In this document: in pieces, positions 1 to 7,818 of the stretch | Position numbering within the stretch: the first letter of the stretch is position 1 | Layout: every line of letters begins with the position of its first letter | Origin: JAVBQG01 sp031549185 | Lineage (GTDB): Bacteria > Synergistota > Synergistia > Synergistales > Synergistaceae | Reading direction: 5' to 3' | Assembly (NCBI GenBank): GCA_031549185.1 | Contig: JAVBQG010000034.1 | Coordinates: 1-28,860 of the forward strand | DNA length: 28,860 nt | Position numbers and translations under genes: made by a program | Notes under the pieces: generated by a model | Database searches by the model: none | Told to the model about the DNA's origin: nothing | Seen by the model: only the letters and a program-made list of their open reading frames with translations

Positions 1-41
1 CTCCCCCTCTCCGCATCGGAGAGGGGGCCGGGGGGTGAGGT
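1..41. repeat. GC-rich palindromic repeat unit (partial at window edge)
   Basis: Perfect 11-bp hairpin, positions 3-13 paired with 17-27 around a CAT loop, followed by a G-rich tail. The core CTCTCCGCATCGGAGA recurs at 27501-27516 with the same kind of tail (GGGCCGGGG then TGAGG), so this is a dispersed element rather than a gene-specific site. It could also terminate transcription from a gene upstream of the window, but no T-run follows. Confidence 0.6.
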
Positions 42-73
42 TTGCTCCACAAAAAATCCTGGAGGTGGTTCTC

Positions 74-1438
74 ATGTTTCGTAAGGTCGGTTTGATTCTC
101 TCGGTTCTCTGTATGGCTCTCGTGTGTTTCGCTGGCGTCGCGTTCGCGGCGGAGGCGGTGGTCGTCGACGTAGGGGCGGATCTGCCCGTCGTCGAGGTGG
201 GGAGAGCCCAGCGCGTCGTGGTCCGGGTTCTGCTGGAGCCGGGCAGGCCGGCGGTGAAGAAGCGCGTTCCCCTGGCGGTGGCGCTCGTCCTCGACAAATC
301 CGGGTCCATGAACTCGGACGGCAAGATCGAGAACGCCAGGCGCGGCGCGGTGGAAGCGCTCAAGAAGCTGAACGCGAAGGACATCGCCACCGTCGTCGTC
401 TACGACTACGAGGCGTCCGTCCTCGTCCCCGCGAAGTCCGCCGGCGACAAGGCTCCCTTCACGTCGGCCATCTCCCGCGTGCAGGCCAGCGGTTCGACGG
501 CGCTCTACGACGGCGTGCAGACGGGAGCGAAGCAGCTTCAGCCCTTCGTCAAAGAGGGATACGTGCCGCGCATCGTCCTGCTCTCGGACGGGCTCGCGAA
601 CGTCGGTCCCTCGACCACGGGCGAGCTGGCGGCGCTGGGCCGCGCGCTGGCCGGGCGCGAGGTGACCGTCACCACCATCGGGCTGGGTCTCGACTACAAC
701 GAGGACCTCATGACGGCGCTGGCTTCCGAGAGCGGCGGCAACGCCTACTTCGCGAAGACGGCCGGGATGCTGCCGGACATCTTCGTGCGCGACATGGACG
801 ACGCCCTCTCTCTGACGGCGCGCAAGGTCCGCATCACGCTGACCTGCAACGGAAACGTGAGGCCGGTTCGCGCCATCGGGCGGGCGGGGACGAAGAAGGG
901 GCAGACGATCGAGGTCTCCATCGACAACCTCTACGGCGGCGAGAAGTACGCGCTCTTCGAGATCGACGTGCCGAAGGGCGACAAGGAGTCCGTCCTCGAC
1001 GCGATCGCCGTGAAAGTGGACTACGTAGACGCGCTCTCTGGCGCGAAGGGCACCGCCAAGGCCCCGCTCAAGATCGCGTACACGGCGGATAAGAAGAAGG
1101 TCGCAGCAAACCGCCAGGCGGAGATCGCCGCGCAGGCCGAATTGGCGAAGAACGCCGAGACGCGCGAGGAGGCCGTGAAACTCGCCGACGAGGGCAAAAC
1201 GAAGGAGGCCTCCCAGCTCCTCAAGCAGCGCGCGCAGGAGTCGAAGGGAGCCGCGGCGGCGGCGCCGGCGGCAGTGGCCCCGCAGATGGAATACGACGCG
1301 AAATACTTCGAATCGCTCGCGGACTCCGTCGAGTCGAGCGGCGGAATCTCCAACGAACAGCGCAAGGAGAACGTGAACGAGGCCTACAAGCAGAAGAACC
1401 AGCAGGCACCCGCGCCGTCGGAGAAGAGGAAGAATTAG
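74..1438 (+). CDS. Secreted von Willebrand factor type A domain protein
   Basis: The predicted product is a 454-residue exported VWA-domain protein, probably periplasmic, that would bind a partner through a metal ion. The ATG at 74 follows GGAGGT at 61-66 and begins a clear signal peptide (residues 1-25, hydrophobic core then AFA before AEA). An upstream in-frame GTG at 35 lies inside a repeat and is less likely. The VWA domain spans about residues 66-240. Its metal-binding (MIDAS) motif is complete: D74-K-S76-G-S78, T142 and D172 (in SDG). A second beta-rich region follows (about 250-345). The C-terminus (about 355-454) is Ala/Lys/Glu-rich, probably helical, and contains a short Ala/Pro run. 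There is no C-terminal membrane anchor or sortase motif. The two-component pair downstream on the same strand may be linked functionally, but a 260-bp repeat-filled gap separates them. The ligand is unknown. Confidence 0.88.
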   Translation: MFRKVGLILSVLCMALVCFAGVAFAAEAVVVDVGADLPVVEVGRAQRVVVRVLLEPGRPAVKKRVPLAVALVLDKSGSMNSDGKIENARRGAVEALKKLNAKDIATVVVYDYEASVLVPAKSAGDKAPFTSAISRVQASGSTALYDGVQTGAKQLQPFVKEGYVPRIVLLSDGLANVGPSTTGELAALGRALAGREVTVTTIGLGLDYNEDLMTALASESGGNAYFAKTAGMLPDIFVRDMDDALSLTARKVRITLTCNGNVRPVRAIGRAGTKKGQTIEVSIDNLYGGEKYALFEIDVPKGDKESVLDAIAVKVDYVDALSGAKGTAKAPLKIAYTADKKKVAANRQAEIAAQAELAKNAETREEAVKLADEGKTKEASQLLKQRAQESKGAAAAAPAAVAPQMEYDAKYFESLADSVESSGGISNEQRKENVNEAYKQKNQQAPAPSEKRKN

Positions 1439-1474
1439 AGATCCGGGATGAGGTAGAATAGGGGGACAAAAGAA

Positions 1475-1679
1475 CTCCCTCCGACCGCCTTCGGCGGCCA
1501 CCTCCCTCCAAGAGGGAGGCAGAAGACACGTACGCAAGCACGTGGTTTTCTTTCAGGGGTATCGATTCTTTAGGGACATCCAAAGAATCGATACCCCCGG
1601 CCAAAAATCCGGCGACATCCAGGCGTCTTTTGCCTCCCTCTCCGAGGGAGGTGGCAGCGCACAGCGGCGACGGAGGGAG
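1475..1679. repeat. Composite inverted-repeat element upstream of the kinase
   Basis: Two copies of one unit lie in opposite orientation, at 1475-1520 and 1632-1679. Each carries a CCTCCCT/AGGGAGG hairpin (1501-1507 with 1513-1519; 1633-1639 with 1645-1651) and ends in CTCCCTCC or its complement. The roughly 110-bp core between them holds a TTCTTTCAGG motif and a separate perfect hairpin. The same two-unit design recurs at 3652-3858 and 24491-24652. No gene is seen in this gap. Confidence 0.6.
1556..1597. repeat. Perfect 16-bp inverted repeat with 10-nt loop
   Basis: The arm GGGGTATCGATTCTTT at 1556-1571 is exactly complementary to 1582-1597; the loop is AGGGACATCC. No T-run follows, so a Rho-independent terminator is unlikely. 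It lies about 100 bp upstream of the histidine kinase start and may be a regulator-binding site, an RNA hairpin in the kinase leader, or the core of the surrounding mobile repeat. Confidence 0.6.
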
Positions 1680-1697
1680 CTTCCCGGAGGTGAACCG

Positions 1698-3650
1698 ATG
1701 AAACTATCGCGCGGCGTATTTCCCCTCTTATCGATCTTCGTGCTGGCGGTGCTCGTTCCGAGCATCGCCCTCAGCCTTCTCGCGCTCCGGGCCGCCGAGC
1801 GGGAGTCGATGTACGTCGAGCGCCGCCTCGAGGGAACGCTGCTCGCCGAGGTCGACCTCGCCGCCCGGCGCGTCGAGGAGCTGACGAACGAGATCTTCGC
1901 CGAGCTGCAGAGAGACTCGTCGCGCGCCAACCCCCTCGCGGACGTCCCCTTCACGCTGAACGGGGGCCGCCTCGTCTCGGAGGGCAGCGGGCCGGCGCGC
2001 GAGAAGTTCATGATCGCCTTCGGAGCCTTTCTGCAGGAGGGCGCCCGCCTGCCCGTCTACGACAGCATCGCCCGCGTCTACCGCAAGGAGATGGGGGCGA
2101 TCGGCGACGAGAGAGCGCAGGCGGCCGCCCCCTACGCGAGCAGGCCCGGCGTCTCCGCCGCCGCGAAACCCGACAGGGCAGCCCCAGCCGCGCCTTCCGC
2201 CAGCGCACCAACCCCTGCGGAGACGAGTTCTCCCCCCGACGCGAATATGGAGGCCGAGACGGCCGCGAATGCGCCGATCCTTCTTCAGGAGCCCCAAGAG
2301 GCACGCCCGACCGCCAAGAACGGCGCCGGAAGCATGCGGCAGGCGACGAAAAGCAAGATCGCGACCGACTCCGCCGTGCGCGAGGAGGCCTTCAACCAGG
2401 CCTCCATGGAGGGCTTCGAGATCTCCAAGCGCAACGTGGCCCCGCAGAGCCAGGGCGCGCTCGCGGCAACGACGCCGGACGAGCGCTCCGAGACCGTCTC
2501 GCGCGGGCGAACGTTCGAGGAGCTGCAGCGCGAGTGGGACGGCGGGCTACTCCCCCGCCTCTCGGACAACGGGCTCGACCTGCTCTTCTGGACCAGGCGC
2601 CCGGACGGCGAGATCACGGGCTGCAGCGTCAAGATGAGCGCCCTGCGCGAGCGCATCGCGGGCGCCATTCCGGACATCTACTCCGAGGTTCGCATTCTCA
2701 CCGTGCTCGACGAATCGGGCGCTCCCGTCGCCGTCCCCGACTCTCTCCCCACGCCCGCGCCGGACTGGCGGCGGCCCTTCGTGGCGCGCGAGATATCGCC
2801 GCTCCTCCCTCGCTGGGAGGTCGGCGCGTGGCTGGCCGATCCGGCGCTCTTGACGAGCCGCGTGCACTTCGCGCAGGTGACGGTCTGGGTGCTGGTGGCG
2901 ATCCTTCTGCTCGCAATCGTCGTCGGAAGCGCGCTCGTGCTCTGGATCCTCTCGTCGGAGATGCGGATCGCCGCCCAGAAGACAACCTTCGTCGCGAGCG
3001 TCTCGCACGAATTGAAGACACCCCTGACGTCGATCCGCCTCTTCGCCGAGCTGCTCCTCTCGGGCCGGCAGGAGAACGAGGAGCGCCGGCGCGAGTACCT
3101 GCGCACAATGGTCTCGGAGGCCGAGCGCCTCTCGAACCTGGTCGACAACGTGCTCGCCTTCTCGAAGCGGGGGAACGGAAAAGAAAAACACGCGACGCAA
3201 TCCCTCTCCCTCTCGGAGCTGGCGCGCGACACCGCCGAACAGCTCCGGCCACACCTGGAGAAGGGTGGCTTCGCGGTTTCCTGCGCGTGCGATTCCCCGC
3301 TTCCGATCCAGGGCGACCGCGAGGCCCTGCGGCAGGTGATCATGAACCTGCTTTCGAACGCCGAGAAGTACGCGGGAGAGGAGCGGGAGATCTCCGTCGC
3401 CTGCCATGAGGAGGGCGGCTTCGCCGTCGTCGCGGTCGCCGACCGGGGAATCGGCGTGAATCCGAAGTTTGCGGAGAAAATTTTCCAGGAGTTCTTCCGC
3501 TGCGACGACTCGCTCGCCGCGCCGAAGAACGGCGCCGGGCTGGGACTGGCCATCGCGCGCGACATCGCCCGCCGGCACGGCGGAGACGTGGCTTACGCGC
3601 CACGCGAGGGCGGCGGCAGCGTCTTCTCGCTGCGCGTGCCGCTGGGGTGA
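1698..3650 (+). CDS. Membrane sensor histidine kinase
   Basis: 650-residue class I sensor kinase that should phosphorylate the response regulator encoded 227 bp downstream. The ATG at 1698 follows GGAGG at 1686-1690; the longer frame starts inside a repeat element and is rejected. Order: transmembrane helix 1 (about 7-29), an extracytoplasmic region of about 365 residues, transmembrane helix 2 (about 394-418), then HisKA with phospho-acceptor His437 in SHELKTPL and a HATPase domain. The HATPase motifs are the N-box (N550 and N554 in NLLSNAEKY), G1 (DRGIG, 582-586) and G2 (GAGLGLA, 612-618). No HAMP or PAS domain is evident. The sensor region contains a long Ala/Pro/Glu-rich stretch (about 140-265) that looks disordered, unusual for a sensor ectodomain. 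The kinase core is secure; the signal is unknown. Confidence 0.95.
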   Translation: MKLSRGVFPLLSIFVLAVLVPSIALSLLALRAAERESMYVERRLEGTLLAEVDLAARRVEELTNEIFAELQRDSSRANPLADVPFTLNGGRLVSEGSGPAREKFMIAFGAFLQEGARLPVYDSIARVYRKEMGAIGDERAQAAAPYASRPGVSAAAKPDRAAPAAPSASAPTPAETSSPPDANMEAETAANAPILLQEPQEARPTAKNGAGSMRQATKSKIATDSAVREEAFNQASMEGFEISKRNVAPQSQGALAATTPDERSETVSRGRTFEELQREWDGGLLPRLSDNGLDLLFWTRRPDGEITGCSVKMSALRERIAGAIPDIYSEVRILTVLDESGAPVAVPDSLPTPAPDWRRPFVAREISPLLPRWEVGAWLADPALLTSRVHFAQVTVWVLVAILLLAIVVGSALVLWILSSEMRIAAQKTTFVASVSHELKTPLTSIRLFAELLLSGRQENEERRREYLRTMVSEAERLSNLVDNVLAFSKRGNGKEKHATQSLSLSELARDTAEQLRPHLEKGGFAVSCACDSPLPIQGDREALRQVIMNLLSNAEKYAGEEREISVACHEEGGFAVVAVADRGIGVNPKFAEKIFQEFFRCDDSLAAPKNGAGLGLAIARDIARRHGGDVAYAPREGGGSVFSLRVPLG

Positions 3651-3651
3651 G

Positions 3652-3858
3652 GGCCTCCCCCTCGGCTTGCTTTGCGCGCCGATCCCCCTCTAAAGAGGGG
3701 GACGAGGTGGATATTGATTCTTTCAGGTTTTGCGATCGTTGCGCCAAAACCGTTTCGCAAAATATTTTCAAACCATAAGGCAGGATACAATAGAGAAACA
3801 CCCTCGTCCCCCTCTTTAGAGGGGGATCGACGCGCAAAAAGCGCGTCGAGGGGGAGCC
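3652..3858. repeat. Composite inverted-repeat element between kinase and regulator
   Basis: A unit of about 56 bp at 3652-3707 is repeated in inverted orientation at 3802-3858. The two are near-identical, both including CCTCGTCCCCCTCTTTAGAG and differing mainly in the inner GCGCGC segment. A third relative lies at 15696-15733. The AT-richer core (3708-3801) starts with the motif GATTCTTTCAGG, also found inside the MITE at 11891-11902. The core also holds a possible promoter for the response regulator: TTTTCA (3765-3770), a 15-bp spacer and TACAAT (3786-3791). The spacer is short, so that promoter call is weak. Confidence 0.65.
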
Positions 3859-3877
3859 GACACCGGGAGGGATCCAC

Positions 3878-4606
3878 ATGAACGAACGCATTCTGCTCGC
3901 GGAGGATGACCCCGCGATCCTGACGGGGGTCTCCGACCTGCTCAGGCTGGAGGGATACGACGTCACAGAGGCGACGGACGGCGAAGCGGCGCTCGCCCGC
4001 TTTCGCGGCGCGCGCTTCGACCTCGTGCTGCTCGACGTGATGATGCCGAAGGTGAGCGGCTACGACGTCTGCCGCGCGATCCGGCGGGACGACCCCGTGA
4101 CGCCGGTGATGATGCTCACCGCGAAGGGACAGGAGATCGACAAGGTGATCGGGCTCGAGCTGGGCGCGGACGACTATATCGTGAAGCCGTTCGGCATGGC
4201 GGAGCTGCTGGCGCGCGTGCGCTCGGCGCTGCGCCGGAGCGGCCTCGGACGGGGTAACGGGGACGGCGGAGAGACCGCACCGGAACCGAAGGCGCCCTCT
4301 CGGCTCGAACTGGGCGACGCCGGCGTCGACTTCGAGAGCATGACCGGCCGCCGGGGAGAGGCCACGTTTTCGCTGACGCCGAAGGAGAACGACCTGCTGC
4401 GCCACTTCGCCGCCAACGAAGGCCGGGTCGTATCGCGCGAGGAGCTGCTGGAGACGGTCTGGGGCATCGACGCCGACTGCGACATCACCACGCGCTCGAT
4501 CGACCAGCACGTGGCCCGCCTGCGCCAGAAGATCGAAAAAGACCCCGCGAACCCGAAATTCCTCCACACGGTCCACGGGGCGGGGTATCGGTTCGAGAGA
4601 AAATAG
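3878..4606 (+). CDS. OmpR/PhoB-family response regulator
   Basis: 242-residue DNA-binding response regulator, the likely partner of the kinase upstream. The ATG at 3878 is preceded by GGGAGG at 3865-3870. The receiver domain (about 4-118) has acidic residues E9, D10 and D11, phospho-acceptor D53 in LLDVMMP, T81 and K103. A linker of about 25 residues follows, then a winged-helix Trans_reg_C domain (about 140-242) ending in the typical GAGYRFERK. The last 22 bp of the coding strand are duplicated in direct orientation at 10903-10924, beyond the TRAP block, so the 3' end may be an insertion junction. Targets are unknown. Confidence 0.95.
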   Translation: MNERILLAEDDPAILTGVSDLLRLEGYDVTEATDGEAALARFRGARFDLVLLDVMMPKVSGYDVCRAIRRDDPVTPVMMLTAKGQEIDKVIGLELGADDYIVKPFGMAELLARVRSALRRSGLGRGNGDGGETAPEPKAPSRLELGDAGVDFESMTGRRGEATFSLTPKENDLLRHFAANEGRVVSREELLETVWGIDADCDITTRSIDQHVARLRQKIEKDPANPKFLHTVHGAGYRFERK

Positions 4607-4731
4607 AGCCGCCGTCAGCCCGCATATCGCCTTTTACCCCTGTACGCCACATTTTCAAAGGCGTACCGCGCGATTCGCCTATCTCATCCCATATTAAAAC
4701 ACTCGAATTTTCAGTCAACCTATCATTCATC

Positions 4732-4765
4732 GTCAATATGATTTTCTTTACAAAATCATATTGAC
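4732..4765. promoter_or_regulatory. 14-bp perfect inverted repeat (candidate operator)
   Basis: The arm GTCAATATGATTTT (4732-4745) is exactly complementary to 4752-4765, with loop CTTTAC. The right arm runs into the -35 hexamer TTGACA (4761-4766) of the strong promoter just downstream, so a protein bound here would touch or block RNA polymerase. The RpiR-type regulator at the end of this gene block is the obvious candidate binder (inference). The rest of the 4607-4912 gap is AT-rich and holds no ORF. Confidence 0.65.
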
Positions 4766-4789
4766 ATCTATAGATTTTTTACATAGTAT
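4761..4789 (+). promoter_or_regulatory. Sigma-70-type promoter for the TRAP operon
   Basis: A perfect -35 TTGACA (4761-4766), an optimal 17-bp spacer and -10 TAGTAT (4784-4789). It faces the DctQ gene 124 bp downstream, leaving a 5' leader of about 115 nt in which I see no convincing riboswitch or attenuator. Confidence 0.75.
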
Positions 4790-4912
4790 AGTTGGTGCAA
4801 AACCTCCAATAGAATATTTAAATTTTTAACCTTTATTTCAAGGGGCCCTACGATTTCCTGTGCTCCGAATGGATGTCGTCATGTCAAATTTTAGCGAGAG
4901 GAGGTATGAAAG

Positions 4913-5428
4913 ATGAGCGAGTTCTTGCATGGTCTTGATCAGAGATTCAGGAAAATTTTGAGAATTTTCCTGTGCGGATGTATTACGACCATCGCCTTTC
5001 TGATGGTCTTTCAGGTTTTTTTGCGATACGTATTGCAAATGCCGATCCATTACGTCGACGAAGTTCTGACGCTGTTGGCCATTTGGCTTTACCTGCTGGG
5101 AGGAGTCAGCGCCTCCGCGGACGAATTACACATCAACGCCCGCATACTCGAGGTCTTTTCCAAAAAAATCCGTTTCATCGCTGGCATCCGGTTGATCTCC
5201 GCGACGATTTCGATCGTCGTCATCTCATGGTTGACCTACTGGGCCTATTTCTACTTCGAATACACGATCAGCAAGGGAAGAACCAGCCTGATCCTGCACT
5301 ATCCGATGCCCTTGCTGGAAGCACCTATGTTCTTTTGTTTCCTGATCATGATCGCGTACGCCGTGAAAGAGTGCTGCAAGTATTTCAAGATATTCAAAGA
5401 CAACGATACGAACGGGGTTGAACTGTAA
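4913..5428 (+). CDS. TRAP transporter small membrane subunit (DctQ type)
   Basis: 171-residue four-helix membrane protein, the small permease subunit of a tripartite ATP-independent periplasmic (TRAP) transporter. ATG 4913 lies 8 nt after AGGAGG (4899-4904). Hydrophobic segments fall at about 20-42, 52-70, 88-112 and 135-155, and the second segment contains a typical YVDEVLTLLAIWLYLLG-type stretch. First gene of the operon; its stop is separated from the DctM start by a single base. It is visibly less GC-rich than the flanking two-component and RDD genes, consistent with acquisition by transfer. Confidence 0.9.
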   Translation: MSEFLHGLDQRFRKILRIFLCGCITTIAFLMVFQVFLRYVLQMPIHYVDEVLTLLAIWLYLLGGVSASADELHINARILEVFSKKIRFIAGIRLISATISIVVISWLTYWAYFYFEYTISKGRTSLILHYPMPLLEAPMFFCFLIMIAYAVKECCKYFKIFKDNDTNGVEL

Positions 5429-5429
5429 G

Positions 5430-6728
5430 ATGGATATCGCGATCATTGCCATGATATGCCTCACCCTCTATCTGTCCGTCGGGGGCCCGCTCCCCTACTG
5501 CTTCGGCCTCGCCCTGATGGTGATGCACTTCGGCGCGGGCGTGAGCATGCAGGGAATGCTGATGTACGGGCTGCAGCAGATACAGAGCCCGGTCCTCCTC
5601 TCGATCCCTCTCTTCGTCTTCGCCGGCGGCCTGATGGGAAACAGCGGCATTGCGAAAAGCCTTCTCGATTTCGTCAACATCTTCGTGGGGAGAATCAAAG
5701 GAGGGCTCGGCGTCGTATCGGTCGTCACCTGCGCGATCATCGGGGCCATATCCGGAAGCTCCCTGACAGGCGTGGCGGCGATCACACCTATCATGGTCCC
5801 GAGGATGGTGCAGGAGGGATACCCGCGGGGCTTCGCCACCGCCCTCGTGACCTTCTCGTCGGTCCTGGGGCTGCTGATACCGCCGAGCATCTCGATGATC
5901 ACATACGGCTGGGTCACGGAGACCTCCATACTCGCATGTTTTCTTGCGACGCTCGTGCCAGGGCTGATAGTCGCCTTTCTCTTCTCCGTTATCAACCTGT
6001 ATCTGGCGAGGAATTTCGAGATGGAGGTCGGCGAAAAAATGCCGACGGCGGAGAAGCTAAAGAAGGCGAAAAGCAGTTTTCTGAGCGCGCTGCCCGCTCT
6101 GATGATGCCGGTGATCATCCTCGGCGGCATCTACGGCGGCATCATGACAGCCACGGAAGCGGCAGCGGCCGCCGTCGTGTATTCGATCCCCGTCGGGTTC
6201 TTCGTGTACAAGGGGCTGACGCGGGAGAACTTCTATCTCTCCGGATACGAGAGCGCCACCACGGTCGGCTCCATCATGCTGATGATCATGATCTGCCTCT
6301 CCCTGGGCCAGACGTTCGTGATGCTCGAGATCCCGGAGGCCATCTCCAATTCGATCCTGAGCATATCCGACAACAAGATACTGATCCTGATCTTCATCAA
6401 CATCATCTTCATCATCATGGGGATGCTCGTCTCCGACATGGTCAGCCTGCTGCTGATCGTCCCCCTGATCTTCCCGCTCATCCACACGATCGGCGTCCAC
6501 CCCGTGCACTTCGGGGCGATCGTCGGCGTGAATCTCGCGATGGGCGTCGTCACGCCGCCGTACGCCTCGGTCCTCTATTTGGGAATCCGATTGGGCAAGA
6601 GCACCTTCGAGGACACGATCAAGCCGCTGATGATCCTGCTCCTTTTCGGCTATCTCCCAGTGTTGATTCTCACGACGTATATACCCGCGCTATCCCTTTA
6701 TCTGCCGGGGCTGCTCCGGTTGCTGTAA
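5430..6728 (+). CDS. TRAP transporter large permease subunit (DctM type)
   Basis: 432-residue polytopic membrane protein with about 11-12 hydrophobic helices, the ion-coupled translocation subunit of the TRAP system. The chosen start is ATG 5430, one base after the DctQ stop (5426-5428), which suggests translational coupling; an overlapping TTG at 5418 is the only nearby alternative. Family hallmarks visible: a long first helix, the Gly/Ser-rich segment around IIGAISGSSLTGVAAI, the PPSI motif near residue 152, and a C-terminal TPPYASVLYLG-type segment. Length matches the family (about 425-435). Works with the DctQ and DctP proteins encoded on either side. Confidence 0.95.
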   Translation: MDIAIIAMICLTLYLSVGGPLPYCFGLALMVMHFGAGVSMQGMLMYGLQQIQSPVLLSIPLFVFAGGLMGNSGIAKSLLDFVNIFVGRIKGGLGVVSVVTCAIIGAISGSSLTGVAAITPIMVPRMVQEGYPRGFATALVTFSSVLGLLIPPSISMITYGWVTETSILACFLATLVPGLIVAFLFSVINLYLARNFEMEVGEKMPTAEKLKKAKSSFLSALPALMMPVIILGGIYGGIMTATEAAAAAVVYSIPVGFFVYKGLTRENFYLSGYESATTVGSIMLMIMICLSLGQTFVMLEIPEAISNSILSISDNKILILIFINIIFIIMGMLVSDMVSLLLIVPLIFPLIHTIGVHPVHFGAIVGVNLAMGVVTPPYASVLYLGIRLGKSTFEDTIKPLMILLLFGYLPVLILTTYIPALSLYLPGLLRLL

Positions 6729-6777
6729 GCAAGTAAATCCATGCACCGCACAACATATTAAACAGGAGGTAGTGAAC

Positions 6778-7785
6778 GTGAAGAAATTTGTCGTACTGCT
6801 CTGCGCATTGTGTTGCCTGGTAATGCTCTCCGTTGGACCGGCCAACGCCGCCAGCTGGCGTCTGGGACATGGGAGGCCCGTCGATTCGCTGCTCGACAAG
6901 GACATGAAGGCTTTTGCGGCCGAGGTGGAGAAACAGACCGAGGGGCGGGTCAAGATCAAAGTCTACCCCGCCGGTCAATTGGGCATGAACGAACAGATGA
7001 TGGAGCGCGTCTCCATGGGCTCGATCGAAATGGTGGCGGGATACCCGAACACGCAATTGGAGCCGAAGCTCGACATCTACTGCCTGCCGGGGCTTGCGAA
7101 AAGTTACGGTGATCTTCGAAAAATATTCGTGACCGGGTCGCCGTACATGAAACTTCTCGCCGAGGGATTCGACAACCTCGACACACACGTTCTCGGCTCG
7201 TACATGACCGCCGCGCTCGTCGGCATGTCGTTCAAGACGGACCCGAGGGGCGTGCCCGATTTCAACGCCAAGAATCCGGGAAAGATCCGGGTTCCGGGCA
7301 TCAACGCCTTCCGTTATACGGCGGAGGCCGTCGGCTATCTGACGACGCCGCTGCCCTGGGCAGAGGTCTTCACCGCGCTCCAGACGGGCGTCATCGACGG
7401 CGTTTACGGAGCCGCTGCAGAACCGACGTACTTGCAGTTGAGAGACGTCATCAAGGCGTATCTGGCCCTCAATATACAGGCCGACATGTTCTTCCTCCTG
7501 GTCAACAAGGACATCTTCAACCGGTTACCGGAAAAAGACCGGGCTATCGTCTCCAAGATCGCGAGCGACTTGGAAAAATCCCGGTTTGCCAAAGCGGAGC
7601 AGGAGCAGGCCCTGTGGGAAAAGCGGCTCTCCGAAGCCGGGATAAAGGTCTACCGGCCGTCAGCGGAACAGAGCACGCAACTGCAAAAGAAGATCCAAAA
7701 AGAGGTATGGCCCAAAATCGCCCAGCAGTTCGACAAGGCTTATTTCGACAGAGCGATGAAGGCTTGGTCGGATTCGATGAAATAA
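6778..7785 (+). CDS. TRAP transporter solute-binding protein (DctP type)
   Basis: 335-residue periplasmic binding protein that captures the substrate for the TRAP permease. Two GTG codons compete. GTG 6778 is 7 nt after AGGAGGT (6764-6770), whereas GTG 6772 is only 1 nt away, so 6778 is chosen. It starts with a canonical signal peptide (about residues 1-24, ending PANA before ASW). The mature part has the DctP pattern: an early KAFAAEVEKQTEGRVKIKVY segment, then GKIRVPG, whose Arg normally pairs with a substrate carboxylate in this family, then a central TGVIDGVYGA motif. An organic acid or amino-acid-like substrate is therefore expected; the exact ligand cannot be read from sequence. Confidence 0.93.
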   Translation: MKKFVVLLCALCCLVMLSVGPANAASWRLGHGRPVDSLLDKDMKAFAAEVEKQTEGRVKIKVYPAGQLGMNEQMMERVSMGSIEMVAGYPNTQLEPKLDIYCLPGLAKSYGDLRKIFVTGSPYMKLLAEGFDNLDTHVLGSYMTAALVGMSFKTDPRGVPDFNAKNPGKIRVPGINAFRYTAEAVGYLTTPLPWAEVFTALQTGVIDGVYGAAAEPTYLQLRDVIKAYLALNIQADMFFLLVNKDIFNRLPEKDRAIVSKIASDLEKSRFAKAEQEQALWEKRLSEAGIKVYRPSAEQSTQLQKKIQKEVWPKIAQQFDKAYFDRAMKAWSDSMK

Positions 7786-7818
7786 GTGACATCAAAAATA
7801 TTCCGGAGGTCTGAAGAC

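Noticed and set aside
35..73. Upstream GTG start for the VWA protein
   Set aside because: It lies in a dispersed repeat and would place 13 non-signal residues before a well-formed signal peptide that has its own GGAGGT site.
1542..1697. Upstream extension of the histidine kinase frame
   Set aside because: This stretch is repeat sequence; ATG 1698 has a proper ribosome site and begins directly before the first membrane helix.
4790..4912. Possible riboswitch in the TRAP operon leader
   Set aside because: About 120 nt, AT-rich, with no conserved core I can match and no terminator-antiterminator pair.
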